Source of the DNA: Microcaldota archaeon
Lineage (GTDB): Archaea > Micrarchaeota > Micrarchaeia > Micrarchaeales > CABMGC01
Direction: 5' to 3'
NCBI GenBank assembly: GCA_021848095.1
Contig: JAJZMZ010000031.1
Span: 1 to 35,190 of the forward strand
DNA: 35,190 nt
Made by a program: the position numbers and the translations under genes. Position 1 is the stretch's first letter. Every line of letters begins with the position of its first letter. Shown one piece after another: positions 28,254-35,190 of this stretch. The notes below the pieces were generated by a model. It had not been told where the DNA came from and searched no databases. It saw nothing but the letters and a program-made list of their open reading frames with translations.

Positions 28254-28685
28254 CTAACCTAAAACCACCATCGTTTTAGTGTTTACTATACCTGTTTTAG
28301 AATGTATATAATCTTGTAAAATTTCCTTGAAGTGTTGTGTGTTTTTAGCTATTACTTTTACTATAAGATCAGCATCGCTTGTTATCATGAAACCGTCTCT
28401 AACATAAACTATTTCCAATAATTCTTTGAGTAGCATATCTTGTGATTTTTTAATATCTCTTAAAATGTTTATATCGACATTTATTAAGACAAATGCGGTT
28501 ATAGAAAAACCTGCTTTTTTCCAGTCTATTTCTCCTTTGTAATGTTTAATTATTTTGTCTTTTTCTAATTTTTTAATTCTAAAATGTATAGTAGAAACAG
28601 GCGTATTTAATTTCTTCGCTAATGTAGTGTATTTTATAATACCAGAATCGATGTTTGTTATGATTTCTTCATCAAATTCGTCCAT
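28254..28685 (-). CDS. Lrp/AsnC-family transcriptional regulator
   Basis: N-terminal HTH (YTTLAKKLNTPVSTIHFRIKKLEKDKIIKHYKGEID) plus RAM-like domain. Confidence 0.88.
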   Translation of the reverse strand: MDEFDEEIITNIDSGIIKYTTLAKKLNTPVSTIHFRIKKLEKDKIIKHYKGEIDWKKAGFSITAFVLINVDINILRDIKKSQDMLLKELLEIVYVRDGFMITSDADLIVKVIAKNTQHFKEILQDYIHSKTGIVNTKTMVVLG

Positions 28686-28790
28686 GATTGATTTGTAATA
28701 ACAATAAATATATGTCTTGCGTAATAAAATTATATTAAGGAATTTAAAAATATGTTTTTTAAAAGATATATTAAATTTAAACCTTTATAA

Positions 28791-28810
28791 CGACAGAATA
28801 TTTTTTGTCG
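28791..28810. promoter_or_regulatory. inverted repeat, possible operator
   Basis: CGACA-GAATATTTTT-TGTCG, perfect 5-bp arms, between divergent Lrp and RAM genes. Confidence 0.35.
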
Positions 28811-28898
28811 ATATAGTAATTATTTTCTATTGTAAAAAATACAACATAGTATATATATTAATACTTTAATTTTATAATTATTACAAAAAAATAAGAAA

Positions 28899-28916
28899 AA
28901 AGTATATAAATAACCT
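28899..28916 (+). promoter_or_regulatory. archaeal TATA-type promoter
   Basis: aagtatataaataacc, a strong TATA match preceded by an A-rich BRE-like stretch, upstream of the GC-rich hairpin region. Confidence 0.6.
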
Positions 28917-28929
28917 AATATAATAGTAT

Positions 28930-29063
28930 ATCAATTATTTCTAGCCTTTATGGTAAGAGAAATGATTTAGGGGGTTGGGTCGCCCAAAAGGTGGGGTACC
29001 TTTTGGGCATTATATTTAAGGTGGTTGTTTTTGCTTAATCAGCTGAAGCAGCTACGTTAATAC
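28930..29063 (+). ncRNA. candidate structured leader RNA or small ncRNA
   Basis: GC-rich island in AT-rich flanks. TTGGG-TCG-CCCAA (28975-28987), overlapping 11-bp stem GCCCAAAAGGT-GGGGT-ACCTTTTGGGC (28982-29008), AGCTG-AAG-CAGCT (29041-29053), ACGT-TAAT-ACGT (29054-29065). Confidence 0.5.
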
Positions 29064-29348
29064 GTGGGGAAGATGAATAGAAACAATGGGAAAAAGAATA
29101 GAATTAGCAGATGTAATGGGTATTCTTTATTTTTTATAGAACCAAAAACTTTTGGTAATACTGATTATATAGCTAATGAGTTGATAACTTTAAACTCTGT
29201 GAAAGAAGTTGCAGTGACAAGTGGAAAATATGGATTTCTTGTGAAGTGTGAACCATACCACAAAAAAGAAAAAGAAATAATGCAACATATTAAAAAGAAG
29301 ATAGGAAGTGTTTCGAAGTTAGAATGTCACTACTCATATACAAGATAA
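29064..29348 (+). CDS. stand-alone RAM (Lrp/AsnC effector-domain) protein
   Basis: GYSLFFIEPKTFGNTDYIANELITLNSVKEVAVTSGKYGFLVKCEPYHKKEKEIMQHIKKKIGSV; no HTH. Start could be GTG 29064 or a downstream ATG. Confidence 0.65.
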   Translation: MGKMNRNNGKKNRISRCNGYSLFFIEPKTFGNTDYIANELITLNSVKEVAVTSGKYGFLVKCEPYHKKEKEIMQHIKKKIGSVSKLECHYSYTR

Positions 29349-29351
29349 TAT

Positions 29352-29987
29352 TTACTTTAATTTAGAGATTAACTGAGAGTAGTTAGAGGTTTTCTTTCCA
29401 TATTTAGTTAATCTTCTTTTTTTGTTTGTTATTATCCTTTGCATTAATCGTATTTCGCCTGTTCTTAAGAACTTAAAGATACCTTTGTTCTTTTTATTTA
29501 ACTCACGTGCAATTTGATTAAGTGCTTTTTCTTCTTTACTCATTCTACTACTATAAGAACCAACTTTCTTTTCTATTCCTGAGATTAATGACTCATGATA
29601 CTTTTTAATTGAACGAAGATCTCTAGCCTTTGCAGTTAGACCGATTAAAATTATATCGGTTATTTCCGGAGTAAAAATATTTTGATAACCCACTGCTAGC
29701 TTCTCAATAAATGCAAGATAACTTTTTAACTCAGGAGTTGTCATATGTTTTGCATTAGAAATTACATTTTGCATGCATATTGCTTCGTAATCTAAATTTT
29801 TTAAAAGAACCTCCATTTTTGCTACATGCTCGTCTAATAATTGCAATGACACTGCAGACTTTGGATCTGCAGTTTCTAGTAATTTACCTCGCCAAGTTTC
29901 TTTTATAATACGCCTTAATGCAACGCCTTCGAACGTTGTTTGAGGAGTTTCTTGACGAACATTATCTTTTGTTTGAATATTTACCAT
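29352..29987 (-). CDS. hypothetical helical basic protein
   Basis: 211-aa complete ORF in the gene-dense strand next to gltX; no family recognised. Confidence 0.55.
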   Translation of the reverse strand: MVNIQTKDNVRQETPQTTFEGVALRRIIKETWRGKLLETADPKSAVSLQLLDEHVAKMEVLLKNLDYEAICMQNVISNAKHMTTPELKSYLAFIEKLAVGYQNIFTPEITDIILIGLTAKARDLRSIKKYHESLISGIEKKVGSYSSRMSKEEKALNQIARELNKKNKGIFKFLRTGEIRLMQRIITNKKRRLTKYGKKTSNYSQLISKLK

Positions 29988-30000
29988 TTATACAACACTT

Positions 30001-31725
30001 TCATAAAGATATGAAATTTGGAACTTCGCCTTTTTTGTCTAGTTTGAAAAATCCTGTTCTTTCAAACTGAACTACTTCTCCTTCAGATAACGACTCAGCA
30101 TAACTCTCTACATAACCTTCTTTTATGAGCATGCTTTCGTTATTGAATTGGTCGCCATTAAGCAAATTTCTTACCTCGTACAACTTACATTGCAAGAGAT
30201 TGCCGTCATTTACCCACTGTAATTTAGGACCTGTAGATGTTTTTTCGATGTACTTTGCGGTTATTACATCTTTATCTATGCTTTCAATAGATACATCAAA
30301 TAAATCCTTAAATCTCAAATCTCCTTTTACAATTAAATTATTTGCGTCATATGTATTTATAAAGAATATGTTACTTAGCGTGTAGTTTCTGTAACCTAAA
30401 TCAGTAGTAGGATGTAACTTCAACTTTACAGATTTTTTATTTTCAGGAATTCCTTTTACCTCAACTTTCAGAGGAGAACCTATATAAAAAAGTCTTTTTG
30501 AGTGTGAATCTAAAAGTTTTTTATTTTCATTTAATAACATACTTATGTCTACTTTGCTTTCACTTTTGTTCATTCCAAATCTAAGTGAGAACTCCTTTAT
30601 TGCAAGAGGTTTTACTCCTCTTCGACGTAAACCAGAAATAGTTACTAACCTGGGATCATCATAACCCCACAAATATCCTTGTTTAACAAGTTCATTTATT
30701 TTTCTTTTTGAGGTTAAGTTATCTTTTATCTCTAATCTGCCAACAGTATGTATTCTCGGTTTTCTTAAATTTAATAAATCTAAAATATAAAAATAAAGTT
30801 CATCCATTAACTCAAATTCCTTACTTCTAATAACATCAGTAACTCCTTTTATAGAGTCAATTATTGGAGTATTTATTGCATAGGTTGGCCAAACTGTATA
30901 CTTGTTCCCTTGACGATAATGATTTGCAACCTTTATTCTGAAAAGAGTTGGATCTCTCATCACAGTATTCTGCGCTTTTAAATCATAATTTAGTCGTATT
31001 ATTATATCGTCATTAGTTGTTCCTTTTAACATCTCTCTCCATAAATCCATATTTTCATGAACAGCCTGTTTTTTGTGTTTACATGGAACTCCATCGAATC
31101 TACTTTTTTTAACATCTTCTGGAGAACAGATACAAGCATAAGCTTTTCCCAATGAAATAAGTTTCTCTGCATTAGAGTAAATTAACTCTATGTTATCACT
31201 TGCATAATACTCTAATTCGTACTTTATTCCCAACCATGAAAGATCATTTTTAATTGCATCAACATACTCTTGTTTTTCTTTTTCCGGATTTGTATCATCA
31301 AAATAAAGAGCAAGTTTGCCCCCATAAACATCTGCAAACTCACGTTCTGTGAATGCAACCTTCGCATGACCTATCTGCATATAACCATTAGGCTCTGGAG
31401 GAAATCTTGTAATGAACTTTCCAACCTCTGCACCTTCTATAGTAAAATTATGTTTTGAGCTCTTCTCTGCTTTTACCTGCGCTTCCTTTTTGAACTCTTC
31501 TAAAAATTCAGAAGCTTCTTTTTCTAATTGTTGTTTTGACAACATATTTACATCAGATACTTCCTTATCTAGATATTGAGAAAGAGTTTTCATATCTGAT
31601 TTTAACTCTGGAAATTTAGAGAAAACTTTGCTTATTACATTTTCTTTTTTTGCTTTACCATAATCTAAAGCATTTTTAAGAATTAATTTGTGTATCTCTT
31701 TTTTTTGTATTTCATTCAACATCAT
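30001..31725 (-). CDS. gltX: glutamyl-tRNA synthetase, archaeal type
   Basis: GKFITRFPPEPNGYMQIGHAKVAFTEREFADVYGGKLALYFDDTNPEKEKQEYVDAIKNDLSWLGI; archaeal N-terminal extension. Confidence 0.94.
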   Translation of the reverse strand: MMLNEIQKKEIHKLILKNALDYGKAKKENVISKVFSKFPELKSDMKTLSQYLDKEVSDVNMLSKQQLEKEASEFLEEFKKEAQVKAEKSSKHNFTIEGAEVGKFITRFPPEPNGYMQIGHAKVAFTEREFADVYGGKLALYFDDTNPEKEKQEYVDAIKNDLSWLGIKYELEYYASDNIELIYSNAEKLISLGKAYACICSPEDVKKSRFDGVPCKHKKQAVHENMDLWREMLKGTTNDDIIIRLNYDLKAQNTVMRDPTLFRIKVANHYRQGNKYTVWPTYAINTPIIDSIKGVTDVIRSKEFELMDELYFYILDLLNLRKPRIHTVGRLEIKDNLTSKRKINELVKQGYLWGYDDPRLVTISGLRRRGVKPLAIKEFSLRFGMNKSESKVDISMLLNENKKLLDSHSKRLFYIGSPLKVEVKGIPENKKSVKLKLHPTTDLGYRNYTLSNIFFINTYDANNLIVKGDLRFKDLFDVSIESIDKDVITAKYIEKTSTGPKLQWVNDGNLLQCKLYEVRNLLNGDQFNNESMLIKEGYVESYAESLSEGEVVQFERTGFFKLDKKGEVPNFISL

Positions 31726-32378
31726 GAACCACTTTTTGTAATGCTGGTTTGATAAACTGTACCGTTTTTATAAACAAGAACAGATACATCAACTGGAACG
31801 AGAACTGAGTTACTAGGTATTGATACATTTAAGTAAATTGTTCTTGTTGCATTTGGAAGTAATATTGGAAATACTTGAGGTTTATTTCCTGCTGTTGAGC
31901 TTAATGTAAAGTTAACATATGTTGGCATGGATAACCGAGCTCCGGCATTCATACCGATACAATTTATTTCATTAGAAGGCAGTGTTGCTTTTAAGTTGTC
32001 ATATAGAGTAATTGGAGTGTAAGAACCTAAATCTATTGAAAATACATTTTGTGTTGAATAGAATGTCGATACAGAGTTATTTCCTTCTAACTTAGTCAAT
32101 GTAGTACTAACGTTTGTAGAGGTAAAATTATAAGTAGGATTTTTACACGTAAGAAATAAGTTTGCAACTCCTGTATAATTTTCTATTACTGCATTTGTGT
32201 AACTATTCAAATAAATAGTTTGAGCCACAGGACCTGTTGTTGCCGTATTTTGATTTGATGAAGTACTAGGGTTTGTTTGCAATGATGATAACACAGCGTA
32301 TGAGGATATGAAAATAGCTCCTATAAAAAGGGAAAATATAACTTCAATCTTTTTTTTATTATCCATAGTATCACACAA
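31722..32378 (-). CDS. single-TM secreted/anchored protein, Ser/Thr/Asn-rich
   Basis: MDNKKKIEVIFSLFIGAIFISSYAVLSS signal anchor; ectodomain LFLTCKNPTYNFTST resembles the CSNPT motif of the pilin cluster. Confidence 0.6.
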   Translation of the reverse strand: MCDTMDNKKKIEVIFSLFIGAIFISSYAVLSSLQTNPSTSSNQNTATTGPVAQTIYLNSYTNAVIENYTGVANLFLTCKNPTYNFTSTNVSTTLTKLEGNNSVSTFYSTQNVFSIDLGSYTPITLYDNLKATLPSNEINCIGMNAGARLSMPTYVNFTLSSTAGNKPQVFPILLPNATRTIYLNVSIPSNSVLVPVDVSVLVYKNGTVYQTSITKSGS

Positions 32379-32483
32379 ACATTTTAATAATAAAGCTATA
32401 TAATATATAGGCTAAATTAAAAGGCTTTCTGGAACAAGGATGTTTTTGATTGCGCTTTGAATTTGAAAAATTAAGGAGATTTT

Positions 32484-33173
32484 ATGGCTTTGAAAGAAGG
32501 AGATTTTGTAGAGATAGAGTACAGTATTTGGAGAGGTTCAGATAATAGTTTAGTTTTAACAACTGAAAAAAAACTAGCTGAAGAAAACAAGATATATGAT
32601 AAAGAGTTCGTATACAAACCAAGATTAGTCATAATTGGAAAAGATAATATGATAAAAGGAGTTGTAGATGCACTTAAAGGTATGAATGTTGGAGAAAACA
32701 AAAAACTTGAGATAACTCCAGAAAATGCTTTTGGAAATCGTATTCAAGAGTTAGTACGTGTTTTACCAGTATCTGATTTTAGAAAAAGAGATATGGATCC
32801 CTATCCTGGAATGCAGATAGAGATTGATGGTGCAGTAGCAACCGTAATGAGTGTAAACTCAGGAAGAGTAATGGTAGATGCAAATCACCCATTAGCAGGA
32901 GAAAAGATAACTTGTGAGTTAAAGGTATTGAAAAAATTAGAAAACATTGATGAAAAAGCAAAGAGCATACTTAATCAATATGGCTTAACACATGAAAAAC
33001 TACAAACAACAAATAAAGAGTTAACAATAAGTTTCGGAAGTACTGTAAAGAAAGATGGAAAGTACTTTGTAGATAAATCATCAGCAGTAGATGCAATAAT
33101 TGCAAACTTACCTGAAGTAGAAAAAGTAATAATACAAGAAGAATACAAAAAAGACTCTGAAAAGAAGGAGTAG
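32484..33173 (+). CDS. FKBP-type peptidyl-prolyl isomerase (SlyD-like)
   Basis: EGDFVEIEYSIW...GMNVGENKKLEITPENAFGNR...MDPYPGMQIEIDGAVATVMSVNSGRVMVDANHPLAGEKITCELKV. Confidence 0.92.
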   Translation: MALKEGDFVEIEYSIWRGSDNSLVLTTEKKLAEENKIYDKEFVYKPRLVIIGKDNMIKGVVDALKGMNVGENKKLEITPENAFGNRIQELVRVLPVSDFRKRDMDPYPGMQIEIDGAVATVMSVNSGRVMVDANHPLAGEKITCELKVLKKLENIDEKAKSILNQYGLTHEKLQTTNKELTISFGSTVKKDGKYFVDKSSAVDAIIANLPEVEKVIIQEEYKKDSEKKE

Positions 33174-33185
33174 TTAAATCGTTGT

Positions 33186-33218
33186 ATTTTTTTCTTTTTT
33201 CTTTTATTTTTATATTTG
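33186..33218 (+). terminator. T-rich terminator after FKBP gene
   Basis: attttttttcttttttcttttatttttata just downstream of the stop codon at 33173. Confidence 0.55.
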
Positions 33219-33282
33219 TTCTAATTCTCTTATTAAAAAAATAGAGTATTAAAAATAGAATTTTAAATAATAAAAATAGTAA

Positions 33283-33471
33283 TTACTCGTTTATGTTTAA
33301 TGCATAAGTTCCGTTTACCGTAAAGCCTAATTTTTTAGCTATATCTGACTTTTCAACATTTAGAATAACCACATAGCCACTCCATTTTGTAGTCATATTA
33401 CTTTGACCACAAATAGGACATTTTTCTCCTTGAGAGATTATTACTTTACAGTTACGGCATGCTTTTTCCAT
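33283..33471 (-). CDS. spt4: transcription elongation factor Spt4 (RpoE'')
   Basis: MEKACRNCKVIISQGEKCPICGQSNMTTKWSGYVVILNVEKSDIAKKLGF; zinc-binding Cys pairs. Confidence 0.93.
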   Translation of the reverse strand: MEKACRNCKVIISQGEKCPICGQSNMTTKWSGYVVILNVEKSDIAKKLGFTVNGTYALNINE

Positions 33472-33476
33472 TTAGT

Positions 33477-34070
33477 TCACTTCTTTCCTGGACGTGGTTT
33501 TGAGTACTTCTTTATTTGTTTCTTATCTTTTGTTTGAGGCTCTTTTAACCACTCAAATTTTCCTAAACCATCAGGTCTCATCGTTAAGGCTATTTTTGTA
33601 TCTTTAATATTATTTTTAAGACTAATTGTTGATACTTTTGCATATACAACATCGCCCTTCTTTAAGTTTTTTCCAGATGTTCTTGATACAAATGCGCTTG
33701 ATTTTCTATCGTAATTTATGAAATCATTTGTTATTTGTGACATATGTACTAAACCATCAATCGGACCTAATCTTACAAAACAACCGAAGTCTACTAATTC
33801 GGATACCTCCCCAGTAACTACTTCTCCGACATCTAAATTAAATGTAAGTAAATTAAATCGTACATTGTGATGTGTAGAGGGATCTCCTGGAAGAATAAAA
33901 CCGTCGCTTATATCTTTAACATCAAATAAAGCTAGTATTATGCCCAACTCTTTGTCTATAGTTCTTTCATATTTTGATCTTAATATTTGAGTTGCAGTAG
34001 TTTGTATATCCTCCCCAAAATTGCTAGGAGGTATGCTTATGGTATCTTTTATAGTATGTATGTAATACAA
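33477..34070 (-). CDS. rpoE1: RNA polymerase subunit E' (Rpo7/Rpb7)
   Basis: MYYIHTIKDTISIPPSNFGEDIQTTATQILRSKYERTIDKELGIILALFDVKDISDGFILPGDPSTHHNVRFNLLTFNLDVGEVVTGEVSELVDFGCFVRLGPIDGLVHMSQI. Confidence 0.95.
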   Translation of the reverse strand: MYYIHTIKDTISIPPSNFGEDIQTTATQILRSKYERTIDKELGIILALFDVKDISDGFILPGDPSTHHNVRFNLLTFNLDVGEVVTGEVSELVDFGCFVRLGPIDGLVHMSQITNDFINYDRKSSAFVSRTSGKNLKKGDVVYAKVSTISLKNNIKDTKIALTMRPDGLGKFEWLKEPQTKDKKQIKKYSKPRPGKK

Positions 34071-34132
34071 AATCTCACCTAAGGGTTAAAAATTATATTA
34101 ATATTTAAGAGTAAATTAATTTAAGCTTATCG

Positions 34133-34543
34133 TTATCTTAGTTTCCCAGAGTTAGTTATGCTAATTACAGCAACTCCCATTGATTTTAGCTTTTTCCTTA
34201 ATTTTATATCATTTGTGCATATTATATACTTCCCAGAGCTTGATTCTGAAAGTATCCATGAATCGACATATGTATTTGAATCAACAACAGTTATGTTTCT
34301 ATTTTTATTTTTAATAGTATTCAATGCGATGTTTGCTTGAAGCTTTAATTTTTTTGAAGAATTAGAGAACTTCTTTAACTCGCGAACAACTCCTTTTGAT
34401 ATTAATAATTTTAAGTGAGAGTAATCATCATTCTCTAGCAATACATCAAAAATATTTTTATTGTATTTTAAGCCGAATAGTATTGAACTTGTATCTATAA
34501 TGAGTTCTTTGCTTTCCATGCAAAAATATTTATAACAAACCAT
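34133..34543 (-). CDS. PIN-domain protein (Fcf1-like)
   Basis: LIIDTSSILFGLKY...VVRELKKFS...YVDSWILSESSSGKYIICTNDIKLRKKLKSMGVAVISI; next to rpoE1-spt4 as in many archaea. Confidence 0.85.
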   Translation of the reverse strand: MVCYKYFCMESKELIIDTSSILFGLKYNKNIFDVLLENDDYSHLKLLISKGVVRELKKFSNSSKKLKLQANIALNTIKNKNRNITVVDSNTYVDSWILSESSSGKYIICTNDIKLRKKLKSMGVAVISITNSGKLR

Positions 34544-34571
34544 AATAAAATACTATCTAAGGGCTTGTTTT

Positions 34572-34976
34572 ATGGATTTAGATATGTATGCAGAAGGTCT
34601 TTTACAAAGTTATGAACACCCCACTAATAAAGGTAGTATTGAAAAGCCTGAAATTGAAAAGCATGAAGAAAACATTTCTTGCGGAGATAAAATAACTGTT
34701 TACTTAAAAATTGAAGATAATAAAATCAAGGATATAAAGTTTGATGGAACTGGCTGTGTTATATCTATGGGTTCTGCAGAGATACTTTTAAATGAACTTA
34801 AAGGCAAAAGTATCGATGATCTAGAAAACTTTAAAAAAGAAAATCTCCTTGAAACAATAGGAATTGATCCAGGGCCAGTAAGAATGCACTGCGCTACTCT
34901 TTCTTTAAGAGCAATTAAAAAAGGTATCTTTGAGTACCTTAAAAAAGAACCAGACCAATCTACAAAAGAGCTGTAG
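34572..34976 (+). CDS. IscU/SufU-like Fe-S scaffold protein
   Basis: SCGDKITVYLKIEDNKIKDIKFDGTGCVISMGSAEILLNELKGKSIDD...MHCATLSLRAIKKG; three conserved Cys. Confidence 0.9.
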   Translation: MDLDMYAEGLLQSYEHPTNKGSIEKPEIEKHEENISCGDKITVYLKIEDNKIKDIKFDGTGCVISMGSAEILLNELKGKSIDDLENFKKENLLETIGIDPGPVRMHCATLSLRAIKKGIFEYLKKEPDQSTKEL

Positions 34977-35190
34977 ATATACTTATTTTTATATCAGATA
35001 AAATATTTCATCACTTATCAGAAATACCTCGTATCATCACAGATAAGGTTCGTATTCTAAAGATAAATAACTTTCCCTTAGAAAAAGTGGGAAAACCGCT
35101 AATAGTGGAACACTTTAGAAAGCTTATTATATCTTAATTTGGGATAAAATAATGGGATATTGGGATGGATGCTGGGTTTAAACTCAGGTC

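Noticed and set aside
35141-35190. G-rich window end (gggataaaataatgggatattgggatggatgctgggtttaaactcaggtc) as the start of a structural RNA or tRNA
   Set aside because: Too short and truncated; no complete tRNA arms or recognisable rRNA/SRP start.

Overview
AT-rich archaeal chromosomal window. Gene content (archaeal GlyRS/AlaRS/GluRS, Nop5, FEN1, MBF1, Spt4/RpoE1, L10e, CarS, Dph2, class III signal-peptide pilin-like proteins) points to a small-genome, probably DPANN/ARMAN-like archaeon; the lineage is inference. The window is mostly housekeeping: no rRNA, CRISPR array, transposon or obvious prophage was found. One tRNA-Gly(GCC) lies on the minus strand at about 19066-19138. A minus-strand run holds glyS, ogg, a translin-like gene, asparaginase, gatC, gatA, gatB and a bacterial-type aspS, and looks like a complete tRNA-dependent amidation module. 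Observations most worth following: (1) a GC-rich leader or ncRNA candidate at 28930-29065 with two mutually exclusive hairpins and a strong TATA box, between a divergent Lrp gene and a stand-alone RAM-domain gene; (2) two DNA-repair genes (ogg and fen) whose conserved N-termini are open and in frame but have no ATG/GTG/TTG start, each with a start in the neighbouring frame that a -1 shift after the third codon would join; (3) a chimeric pilin paralog with a long cytoplasmic Asn/Lys-rich tail, sharing a 3' direct repeat with the neighbouring pilin; (4) a Nop5 that appears to lack the fibrillarin-binding N-terminal domain; (5) a membrane-anchored winged-helix regulator with an ectodomain; (6) an EXO5-like Fe-S nuclease; (7) a 39-aa very basic ORF missing from the ORF track.
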